From CAG-488 sp963625295 (GTDB taxonomy: Bacteria; Bacillota; Clostridia; Oscillospirales; Acutalibacteraceae): 6,432 nucleotides of DNA. Position 1 is the first letter of the stretch. Each line of letters opens with the position of its first letter. Under the pieces are notes generated by a model that saw nothing but the letters and a program-made list of their open reading frames with translations, ran no database searches and had not been told where the DNA came from. Below are positions 1 through 5,382 of the stretch, one piece after another. Both the position numbers and the translations under genes were made by a program. The stretch is from assembly GCA_963625295.1 (NCBI GenBank), contig CAVFTC010000095.1, positions 1 through 6,432 on the forward strand, in the 5' to 3' direction.

Positions 1-2
1 CG

Positions 3-122
3 CTCGACCACGAAATCTGGCTTGTAGACGCCAAGCTCTATTCCGGACTCAAATACACCGTAGCCGGTAAATTTGAAGCAGGCTGGAACATGAACGGCAC
101 CGCAACCATGACGGCTCATTAA
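3..122 (+). CDS. 3' end of an unrecognised gene (partial, cut by window edge)
   Basis: The frame whose first whole codon is at 3 stays open for 39 codons and ends with TAA at 120-122; the start is outside the window. The tail reads LDHEIWLVDAKLYSGLKY, then TVAGKFEAGWNMNGTATMTA and a final H. It is rich in alternating hydrophobic and polar residues, consistent with beta strands, and has no membrane segment. I do not recognise a family and propose no function. Support for a real gene is the open frame, protein-like composition and an intrinsic terminator that begins 35 bases after the stop. The other two plus frames hit stops early in this stretch. Confidence 0.55.
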   Translation, partial: LDHEIWLVDAKLYSGLKYTVAGKFEAGWNMNGTATMTAH

Positions 123-156
123 AAAGAAAGAGAAAAAGAAAAAAACAAAAACAACC

Positions 157-190
157 ACAGCACCCCGAACCAAACGGCTCGGGGTGCTGT
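157..190 (+). terminator. Intrinsic terminator, possibly bidirectional
   Basis: A perfect 12-bp stem pairs ACAGCACCCCGA (157-168) with TCGGGGTGCTGT (179-190) around a 10-base loop. On the plus strand only a short, weak pyrimidine run (CTT) follows. The 121-150 stretch upstream is almost pure A/G, so a minus-strand transcript would have a much better U-rich tail. It lies just after the stop at 122 and before the promoter at 218, so its plausible job is to insulate the upstream gene from the GH35 unit. Confidence 0.75.
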
Positions 191-217
191 CTTAAGCGAA
201 ATTTTTGTAAAAACAGA

Positions 218-246
218 TTGACCGAAAGCGAAAAAGATTGTATTAT
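218..246 (+). promoter_or_regulatory. Sigma-A type promoter of the DUF4832-like/GH35 unit
   Basis: TTGACC (218-223) and TATTAT (241-246) are separated by exactly 17 bases, each one mismatch from the -35 and -10 consensus. Transcription should start near 253, giving a leader of about 45 bases before the ATG at 298. No obvious operator palindrome overlaps it, so any regulation is not readable here. Confidence 0.8.
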
Positions 247-257
247 TATAATAAAGC

Positions 258-283
258 AACACCGCATAATTGAGGCTTGCGAG
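258..283 (+). repeat. Short leader element related to the terminator at 3376-3402
   Basis: AACACCGCATAATTG followed by AGGCTTGCGAG lies in the transcribed leader. It aligns with AACACCGCAAATTG...AGGTTTGCGG at 3376-3402, with one single-base gap, one three-base gap and a few substitutions. It also resembles the left part of the hairpin repeat at 5076-5131 (GCAATACCGAATAATCGGGC). Only a four-base stem (CGCA/TGCG) remains possible here, so it looks like a decayed copy of a small hairpin element. Shared ancestry of the three copies is an inference. Confidence 0.4.
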
Positions 284-285
284 AA

Positions 286-291
286 AAGGGG
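286..291 (+). promoter_or_regulatory. Ribosome binding site fixing the start at 298
   Basis: AAGGGG at 286-291 ends six bases before the ATG at 298. An in-frame TTG at 277 lies upstream of this site and has no comparable purine run in front of it, so the ATG at 298 is preferred as the start of the DUF4832-like gene. Confidence 0.7.
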
Positions 292-297
292 ATATGC

Positions 298-1611
298 ATG
301 AATATTATTTATAAAATACTTTCAATTTTTAATATAATTACGCTCTGCCTTGCAATGATTGGCGGAAGCTATCCCGGATTTGTCGCAACAGAGCTTGAAT
401 ATGATACTGCTTACGGCAATCCGATGAAGGGTTTCATGCCGTTCTACAGCGAGGAGGGCGCGGATTGCACCGTACCTTACAGCATGGAGTGGCTTTATAT
501 TCCGCTAAACGACCTTGTTGCCGACGACGGTACATATACATTTGAAACAGGTCTTGATGAAAAGCTTCAAAAAATTGCACAAAGAGGTCACCAGGCCGCA
601 TTAAGAGTTTATCTTGATTATCCCGACAAGGAATGTGCCGTTCCGCAATGCGTGTGGGATATGGGTGTTAAAAAATATGAATACGATGAATACGGCGGAG
701 GAATAAGCCCCGATTACAGCGATCAAAAACTGATAGATTTTTTGCTTGATTTTATCGAGAGCTTTGCTTTGAAATATGACGGCGATAGCAGAATTGCATA
801 TATCACAACAGGACTTATTGGTCACTGGGGCGAGTGGCATGTTTGCACTGAAATTAAGTCTGCAATGGCGTCTGACTGTCAGAAAAGGCAAATTATTCAT
901 GCGTTTGAGCATAATTTTAAGCACACAAATATACTTACACGCTATCCCGGAACGCCCGGTTCGGGAAACGGACAGATCGGATTTCACGACGATTCGTTTA
1001 CCTACAACACGATAGATTCAGATAAAAATTATTTCTTTTACACTCAGCTGAAAAAAGCATGGAAAACATCTGTGTGGAAAACCCAGCCTATTGGAGGCGA
1101 GTTCCGTCCGGAAGGTCAGAAAGATTTTCTCAACGGTCAGGTTACCGCAGATTTTCAGGATTACGACGAGTGCGTTAACAAAACGCATTGCTCGTGGCTC
1201 ATGATGGCGGAAGCGTTTACGGGTGATCTCGGCGATGAGGAGATTAAAACAGCAAACGAGGCTTCCGCAAAGCTCGGATATGATTTTTATGTTGATAAGG
1301 TTCAGGTGAAAAAGCTGTTCGGCAAGGCTTATGTTCGGGTTGCCGTGAAAAATCTCGGCGTTGCGCCAATCTATGCCGAGCCTGCCGTTTATATCGGAAC
1401 TAATAGCAGTGAGGTTAAAACAAAGCAGGATATAAGTCGGCTTTTGCCCGGTAAAACCGAATACTTCACTGCAATAATCAATCTTGAATCCGGAGATGAA
1501 ATTTATATAAGAATTGCTGATTTAACGGATTACGGCGCAATTGTCCGCTTTTCAAATGTCGGCGGCTCGAATTCGTCGGACGGAAGATTTATTATCGGCA
1601 AAATAAAATGA
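298..1611 (+). CDS. Exported DUF4874/DUF4832-like (beta/alpha)-barrel protein, putative glycoside hydrolase
   Basis: The product has 437 residues and its biochemical activity is unknown. Residues 1-30 hold a lysine at position 6 and a hydrophobic run (about 8-22), read as a signal peptide or membrane anchor. The mature part opens with NPMKGF (41-46), like the NPxxGF start of DUF4874/DUF4832 proteins. It continues with a barrel-like region containing GLIGHWGEWH (172-181) and PIGGEFRPE (264-272). From about LGYDF (326-330) to the end it looks like the beta-sandwich typical of the DUF4832 C-terminus. E179 and E268 or E272 are candidate acidic active-site residues; this is inference from their position in conserved-looking motifs. 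The gene starts at the ATG with AAGGGG six bases upstream, and its stop is only nine bases before the GH35 gene, so the two are almost certainly co-transcribed. That suggests a role in sugar-polymer breakdown outside the cell or at its surface. Family assignment is from recall of motifs, not a search. Confidence 0.7.
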   Translation: MNIIYKILSIFNIITLCLAMIGGSYPGFVATELEYDTAYGNPMKGFMPFYSEEGADCTVPYSMEWLYIPLNDLVADDGTYTFETGLDEKLQKIAQRGHQAALRVYLDYPDKECAVPQCVWDMGVKKYEYDEYGGGISPDYSDQKLIDFLLDFIESFALKYDGDSRIAYITTGLIGHWGEWHVCTEIKSAMASDCQKRQIIHAFEHNFKHTNILTRYPGTPGSGNGQIGFHDDSFTYNTIDSDKNYFFYTQLKKAWKTSVWKTQPIGGEFRPEGQKDFLNGQVTADFQDYDECVNKTHCSWLMMAEAFTGDLGDEEIKTANEASAKLGYDFYVDKVQVKKLFGKAYVRVAVKNLGVAPIYAEPAVYIGTNSSEVKTKQDISRLLPGKTEYFTAIINLESGDEIYIRIADLTDYGAIVRFSNVGGSNSSDGRFIIGKIK

Positions 1612-1620
1612 GGTGAAACA

Positions 1621-3372
1621 ATGGCTGTATTATCATATATCGGCAACAAATTCTTCCTTGACGAGGAGGAATATACTATAATTTCAGGTGCGATGCACTA
1701 TTTCAGAATTCCGAGAGAATACTGGTATGATCGGCTTTTAAAGCTCAGGGAATGCGGCTTCAACACCGTTGAAACCTATACCTGCTGGAATCTCCACGAG
1801 CCTCGTGAGGGCGTTTTTGATTTCAGCGGTATGCTTGACCTTGAGGCGTATATTGACATCGCAAAGGAGCTTGGGCTGAATGTTATACTCCGTCCCGGTC
1901 CGTATATCTGTGCGGAATGGGAAATGGGCGGATTGCCCGCATGGCTGCTTAATTATCCGAGCATAGCCGTTCGCTGCAATGACGAGCTGTTTATTTCAAA
2001 GGTCGAGCGTTACTATAACGAGCTTTTCGGGCGAATTGCACCGAGGCTTTCGACAAACGGCGGAAATATTTTCATGATGCAAATCGAAAACGAATACGGC
2101 AGCTACGGCGACGACCATGAATATATGCAAAAAATTGCCGATATTTACAAAAAGAACAACATAAACTGTCTGCTCTTTACCTCGGACGGAGCAAGCTATT
2201 CCATGCTTCAGGGCGGCACATTGCCGGATTATCCCTGCGTTGCAAACTTCGGCTCACGGCCGGAGGAGAATTTTCGGGTTCTCAACGATTTTCGACCCGA
2301 CCAGCCGCTTATGTGCGGTGAATATTGGGTCGGTTGGTTTGATCATTGGTACGAGGAGCATCATGTTCGTGACGCAAAAGAGGTTGCAAAATTATTTAAA
2401 GACATGATCGACTGCGGCGCTTCGCTGAACTTTTATATGTTCCACGGCGGCACGAATTTCGGCTACATGAACGGCGCAAATTATTATGATAAATACGAGC
2501 CGACGATAACAAGCTACGATTATAATGCGCTCCTTTCCGAGGCAGGCGACCTCACTCCGGCTTATTTTGAGGTCAGAAAGATAATTGAAGAACGCTACGG
2601 CAGGCTTGGCGAGCTGACAGTCAAAAATTCCGAAAAAGCCGCATACGGCAGACTTGATTTGAACGAAAGATGCAGTGTTTTTGAAGCGATAAAGCTTCTT
2701 TCGGAGCCTGTTCATACCGCTGCGCCGAGGTTCATGGAGGATATCGGGCAGTATTACGGCTTTACGCTCTACTCGACCGTTGTTGACGGCCCGAGGGACG
2801 AGGCAGAAATGAAATTTGACGCTGTGCATGACAGAGCCGTTGTTTTTATCGACGGTGAAAATAAAGGCTACTACGAACGCTCGAGAGAAGGCAAGCCGGT
2901 CAGCTTTTCGCTCGGAAAAGGCGAGAATTGCCGAATTGATATACTTTGCGAAAACATGGGCAGGGTAAACTACGGCACAAAAATAATGGACAGAAAGGGC
3001 GTTAAGGGCGTCAGATTCAATCTGCAATATCATTTCGGTTGGGATATGTATCCGCTGCCGCTCGATAATATTTCGTCGCTTGAATTTTCGCACAAAGCCG
3101 GAGAGGTGAAGGTCGCTTCATTCCTTAAGGGAACGCTCAAAATCAACGGCGAACCGCACGATACATTCATTCGTCTTGACGGCTTTACAAAGGGCGTAGT
3201 GTTCGTCAACGGCTTCAATATCGGACGGTATTTCAATCCTGCCGGCCCTCAAAAAACGCTTTATGTTCCTGCTCCGATGCTCAGAAACGGGGACAATGAA
3301 ATTGTGGTCTTTGAAACGGATTATTCCGACAGAAGCTATGTAACATTTCTCGACAAACCTGATTTAGGTTAA
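1621..3372 (+). CDS. GH35 beta-galactosidase, cytoplasmic
   Basis: This 583-residue protein should release terminal beta-linked galactose (EC 3.2.1.23 or a related exo-activity). It matches GH35 across its length. Visible motifs are ISGAMHYFRIP (21-31), the family block LRPGPYICAEWEMGGLPAW (90-108), QIENEYGSYG (154-163) with acid/base E158, and MCGEYWVGWFDHW (231-243) with nucleophile E234. FMFHGGTNFG-like FYMFHGGTNFG (271-281) closes the barrel. The C-terminal beta domains carry ENMGRVNYG (444-452) and GVVFVNGFNIGRYF (525-538), common at the GH35 C-terminus. The length is normal for bacterial members. There is no signal peptide, so it acts inside the cell on imported sugars. AGGTGA at 1611-1616 is its ribosome binding site and overlaps the stop of the upstream gene, indicating translational proximity within one operon. 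The exact linkage specificity cannot be read from the sequence. Confidence 0.95.
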   Translation: MAVLSYIGNKFFLDEEEYTIISGAMHYFRIPREYWYDRLLKLRECGFNTVETYTCWNLHEPREGVFDFSGMLDLEAYIDIAKELGLNVILRPGPYICAEWEMGGLPAWLLNYPSIAVRCNDELFISKVERYYNELFGRIAPRLSTNGGNIFMMQIENEYGSYGDDHEYMQKIADIYKKNNINCLLFTSDGASYSMLQGGTLPDYPCVANFGSRPEENFRVLNDFRPDQPLMCGEYWVGWFDHWYEEHHVRDAKEVAKLFKDMIDCGASLNFYMFHGGTNFGYMNGANYYDKYEPTITSYDYNALLSEAGDLTPAYFEVRKIIEERYGRLGELTVKNSEKAAYGRLDLNERCSVFEAIKLLSEPVHTAAPRFMEDIGQYYGFTLYSTVVDGPRDEAEMKFDAVHDRAVVFIDGENKGYYERSREGKPVSFSLGKGENCRIDILCENMGRVNYGTKIMDRKGVKGVRFNLQYHFGWDMYPLPLDNISSLEFSHKAGEVKVASFLKGTLKINGEPHDTFIRLDGFTKGVVFVNGFNIGRYFNPAGPQKTLYVPAPMLRNGDNEIVVFETDYSDRSYVTFLDKPDLG

Positions 3373-3375
3373 GGT

Positions 3376-3402
3376 AACACCGCAAATTGTTTAGGTTTGC
3401 GG
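3376..3402 (+). repeat. Second copy of the short element seen at 258-283
   Basis: AACACCGCAAATTG then TTTAGGTTTGCGG matches the leader element of the same operon with small gaps. Here the element forms the stem and loop of the terminator. The two copies therefore bracket the DUF4832-like/GH35 unit in direct orientation. Chance similarity cannot be excluded for so short a sequence. Confidence 0.4.
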
Positions 3403-3412
3403 TATTTTTTTT
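3379..3412 (+). terminator. Intrinsic terminator of the GH35 unit
   Basis: ACCGCAAA (3379-3386) pairs perfectly with TTTGCGGT (3396-3403) around a nine-base loop. After one A come eight T residues (3405-3412). The stem begins six bases after the GH35 stop. It separates that unit from the SpoIIM-like gene, which must have its own promoter or depend on read-through. Confidence 0.88.
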
Positions 3413-3434
3413 GCCTATGCGGCATAGCATTTAC

Positions 3435-3441
3435 AAAGGAG
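3435..3441 (+). promoter_or_regulatory. Ribosome binding site of the SpoIIM-like gene
   Basis: AAAGGAG at 3435-3441 lies ten bases before the ATG at 3452, a slightly long but workable spacing. It supports that ATG as the start. The 80-base gap from the GH35 stop contains no convincing sigma-A promoter, and I could not identify a sigma-E type one either. Confidence 0.7.
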
Positions 3442-3451
3442 TTGACAAGCT

Positions 3452-4087
3452 ATGTCTGTTATTGGAACGAAAAAAACCTTAAATTTGCACAAATACAGTC
3501 TAAAAGCAACTGAGTTTATTTCTAATTGGAAATTATTTGTGCCGATAATTTTTGTCTTTTGCGGAATTGTTTTTGGCTGCATCGGTGGAAAAGGGGAGGG
3601 AAGGCTCTTTTTAAGAATAACCGAATACTTTAAAACGGTTATTTTAAACAGAGAGATAAACTCCATCGGTTCGGAATTTTTGATTTATCTCGCATTTCCT
3701 GCTGTGTTTTTAGCAGTTGTGTTTTTTCTCGGGCTTTCTGTTTTCGGTTCGCTGATAACAAATTTTGTGCCGCTTGTTTACGGCTACACCGTCGGCTGCA
3801 TTTCGTATTTTCTTTACAATGAGTATACGCTCAAAGGGCTTGGCTATTGCATCATAATGATTTTTCCTTACGGCACGCTTTGTCTGCTTGCAATCGTTAT
3901 GTGCTGCCGTGAAAGCATAAGCATGTCAGAATATATAACAAAAAGCATTTCAAAAACGACAAAATTCCCGAATTACGGATTTGCCGTTTATTACAAATCT
4001 TTCTTCAGGAATTTTATTTTCATTGTTGCCGCTGCCTTAGTCAAGACCGTGCTTGAATATTTATTCGGAGGGCTGTTTGTCTTTTAA
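3452..4087 (+). CDS. spoIIM: SpoIIM-like (DUF95 family) integral membrane protein
   Basis: The 211-residue product is close in length to SpoIIM of Bacillus. SpoIIM, with SpoIID and SpoIIP, drives septal peptidoglycan remodelling and engulfment during sporulation. Five hydrophobic segments are visible at about 28-45, 76-95, 97-122, 130-151 and 186-210. The GIVFGC motif (38-43) followed by an amphipathic stretch, and FFLGLSVFG...YGYTVG (91-114), align well by eye with GVIFGA and WILGISIIG...VGFTVG of B. subtilis SpoIIM. The gene stands alone after a terminator and converges on the recombinase gene. In Bacillus spoIIM lies near xerD (ripX), which supports the assignment, although there the genes are co-oriented. 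No sporulation promoter was recognised, and a vegetative SpoIIM-family paralogue (DUF95) is the main alternative. Confidence 0.75.
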   Translation: MSVIGTKKTLNLHKYSLKATEFISNWKLFVPIIFVFCGIVFGCIGGKGEGRLFLRITEYFKTVILNREINSIGSEFLIYLAFPAVFLAVVFFLGLSVFGSLITNFVPLVYGYTVGCISYFLYNEYTLKGLGYCIIMIFPYGTLCLLAIVMCCRESISMSEYITKSISKTTKFPNYGFAVYYKSFFRNFIFIVAAALVKTVLEYLFGGLFVF

Positions 4088-5047
4088 TTTGTTGAGAGGG
4101 TTGGACGATATGGCGTCCTTAAGCTGTGAGTCAACAATGTGAGTATATATTTCGGTTGTTGCAAGATTTTCGTGTCCGAGAATATCCTTAATAAGCAGAA
4201 CATCGACGCCTCCGTGCTGGTACATAAGCGTTGCAGCTGTGTGGCGCAGCTTGTGAGTTGACAATCCACGATCGCCGAGTCCGCTTTTTTCGATGTATTT
4301 CTCCACAATATGCTGCACCGACTTAGGACTGATTCGGGATTTACGGCTGCTGAGGAAAAGGGCGTTTTTGTCTTTGACACCGTCAACAGGACGAACCACC
4401 ATGTAATTATTGATCGCATTTATGCACATCTCGTTAAGATAAATTGTTCGCTCCTTGTTGCCTTTTCCGGTAATGGTCATTGTGTTGTCGCTTTTTATAT
4501 CGCTGTAATTAAGGCTGCACAGCTCCGAAAGCCGCAGTCCGCAGTTGAGAAATATGGTTAAAATCGCATAATCCCGTTCCTTGTTTCGTCCCGACACGCT
4601 TTCAAGAAGCTTAATGCTTTCTTCAAGAGTAAGATACTTCGGCAGGCTCTTTTTTTTCTTCGGTGACTCAAGCTCCTCCATAGGATTTTCGGGAATTACC
4701 TTAATTTTAATATGAAGATATTTAAAGAAAGCCCTTATAGTCGAAACCTTTCTGGCGATGGCGGCGTCGTTGTTCATTCTTTCGCTGCGGCAATAGGAAA
4801 GGAAGGCGTATGCGTCGGAGATTTTGATTGTCTTGATGAAGTCAAGGTCGATAAAATCGATTGCAATCTTTTCAAAATCGCTATCCTTAGGCACAAGACG
4901 GCGGTAGACAAGCATAAAGCGGAAAAACAGCCTTAAATCCGACGCATATTCAAGAACCGTAAGCTCGGATTTACTCTTAACAACCGAAAGATAGTTAAGA
5001 AAATCAACGACAGACGGTGGCAATGAAACAAATTCTTCCTTATGCAT
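4061..5047 (-). CDS. xerD: Tyrosine recombinase, XerC/XerD type
   Basis: This 328-residue site-specific recombinase most likely resolves chromosome dimers at dif. The N-terminal SAM-like DNA-binding domain (about 10-115) contains LTVLEYASDLRLFFRF (29-44) and ends in STIRAFFKYLH. The catalytic domain follows NPMEELESPKKKKSLPKYLT (121-140). All six expected active-site residues are visible: R172 in CGLRLSEL, K195 in TGKGNKER, H265 and R268 in THKLRH, H292 in LGHENL, and nucleophile Y301 in TTEIYTH. The protein is about 30 residues longer than E. coli XerD, with extra sequence in the N-terminal domain (about 50-75). The start ATG (5045-5047) is preceded by AAGGAA seven bases upstream. The last nine codons overlap the 3' end of the SpoIIM-like gene. 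There are no phage or integron genes nearby, so a housekeeping Xer is favoured over a phage integrase. XerC versus XerD cannot be settled; the neighbour favours XerD. Confidence 0.88.
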   Translation of the reverse strand: MHKEEFVSLPPSVVDFLNYLSVVKSKSELTVLEYASDLRLFFRFMLVYRRLVPKDSDFEKIAIDFIDLDFIKTIKISDAYAFLSYCRSERMNNDAAIARKVSTIRAFFKYLHIKIKVIPENPMEELESPKKKKSLPKYLTLEESIKLLESVSGRNKERDYAILTIFLNCGLRLSELCSLNYSDIKSDNTMTITGKGNKERTIYLNEMCINAINNYMVVRPVDGVKDKNALFLSSRKSRISPKSVQHIVEKYIEKSGLGDRGLSTHKLRHTAATLMYQHGGVDVLLIKDILGHENLATTEIYTHIVDSQLKDAISSNPLNKLKDKQPSE

Positions 5048-5075
5048 AACAACATTCCTTCATAAAAAGCGTTTT

Positions 5076-5131
5076 AGGCAATACCGAATAATCGGGCGAG
5101 TGCAGTTAGCCGTAACAGTACGGTATTGCCT
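5076..5131. repeat. 56-bp imperfect-palindrome hairpin repeat in the xerD leader
   Basis: AGGCAATACCG (5076-5086) and CGGTATTGCCT (5121-5131) are perfect 11-bp inverted arms around a 34-base centre. The centre contains a possible small inner stem, GTTA/TAAC at 5105-5116. The element lies within the predicted xerD leader, about 29-84 bases before the start codon. Size, internal structure and the related fragment near 258 suggest a dispersed REP- or MITE-like element with no coding capacity. Spread elsewhere in the genome is an inference not testable here. Confidence 0.65.
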
Positions 5132-5186
5132 TAACTCGTAATCTATCAAAAGTCGAAATTTTCAGGCATTTCAATAGGGCATTATC

Positions 5187-5215
5187 ATTATAACACAGGC
5201 ATCCGAAAAAATCAA
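5187..5215 (-). promoter_or_regulatory. Sigma-A type promoter for xerD
   Basis: On the minus strand TTGATT (5215-5210) and a perfect TATAAT (5192-5187) are separated by 17 bases. Transcription should start near 5180, giving a leader of about 130 bases that includes the hairpin repeat. The palindrome at 5221-5244 sits just upstream of the -35. Confidence 0.75.
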
Positions 5216-5220
5216 GTAAA

Positions 5221-5244
5221 GATACAAAATAAATATTTTGTATC
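5221..5244. promoter_or_regulatory. Perfect AT-rich palindrome, possible operator or UP-like site
   Basis: GATACAAAAT (5221-5230) and ATTTTGTATC (5235-5244) are exact inverted 10-bp arms with a four-base centre. Relative to the predicted xerD start it spans about -41 to -64, where activators or the alpha subunit of RNA polymerase bind. On the minus strand T-rich sequence follows, so a weak terminator is an alternative, but the stem has only four G/C pairs in total. No regulator gene is present in the window. Confidence 0.5.
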
Positions 5245-5334
5245 AAAAAGGGGAGGAGTAAGGCGAAAATTCAACGGATTAAGGGTATTAGGCAGCCATG
5301 TTGATGTATTGTGGGTTAAGGAAACGCTTCAATG

Positions 5335-5365
5335 AAAAAAGCGTCCGAAAATCAATCGGTCGCTT
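5335..5365 (-). terminator. Intrinsic terminator of the DUF6873-like gene
   Basis: On the minus strand AAGCGACCGA (5365-5356) pairs with TCGGACGCTT (5348-5339), with one internal A/A mismatch and a seven-base loop. A run of U residues (5340-5335) overlaps the stem base and extends beyond it. It lies 18 bases after the stop codon at 5383. Confidence 0.82.
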
Positions 5366-5382
5366 ATGTTTCTTATAACAAG

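Larger units (their letters stand above)
5048..5382. other. Intergenic region upstream of xerD (335 bases), no gene
   Basis: This gap holds, in order, the recombinase ribosome binding site, a hairpin repeat (5076-5131), the minus-strand promoter (5187-5215), a perfect AT-rich palindrome (5221-5244) and the terminator of the DUF6873-like gene (5335-5365). A purine-rich run AAAAAGGGGAGGAG near 5245-5258 resembles a strong ribosome binding site, but no start codon follows at a workable distance. No open frame here has protein-like composition plus a usable start. Confidence 0.7.

Noticed and set aside
601..987. Minus-strand open frame of 128 codons inside the DUF4832-like gene
   Set aside because: It is antisense to a well-supported gene, has no recognisable family and no upstream signals.
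2392..3093. Long open frame on the minus strand (233 codons) inside the GH35 gene
   Set aside because: It lies fully antisense to a GH35 gene with intact catalytic motifs, its translation is basic and low in recognisable structure, and it has no promoter. It is a codon-bias shadow.
3442..3447. Perfect TTGACA just before the SpoIIM-like start codon
   Set aside because: A -10 would fall at about 3465-3470 (GAACGA), inside the coding region and unlike TATAAT; the hexamer sits between ribosome binding site and start by chance.
4061..5047. Recombinase considered as a phage or integrative-element integrase with an attachment site
   Set aside because: The sequence follows the Xer pattern throughout, no tRNA gene or excisionase is nearby, and no flanking direct repeats suggesting att sites are seen.
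5298..5378. Small plus-strand open frame of 26 codons (MLMYCGLRKRF...)
   Set aside because: The purine-rich run at 5245-5258 is too far upstream to serve it, and half of the frame is the terminator hairpin of the opposite gene.
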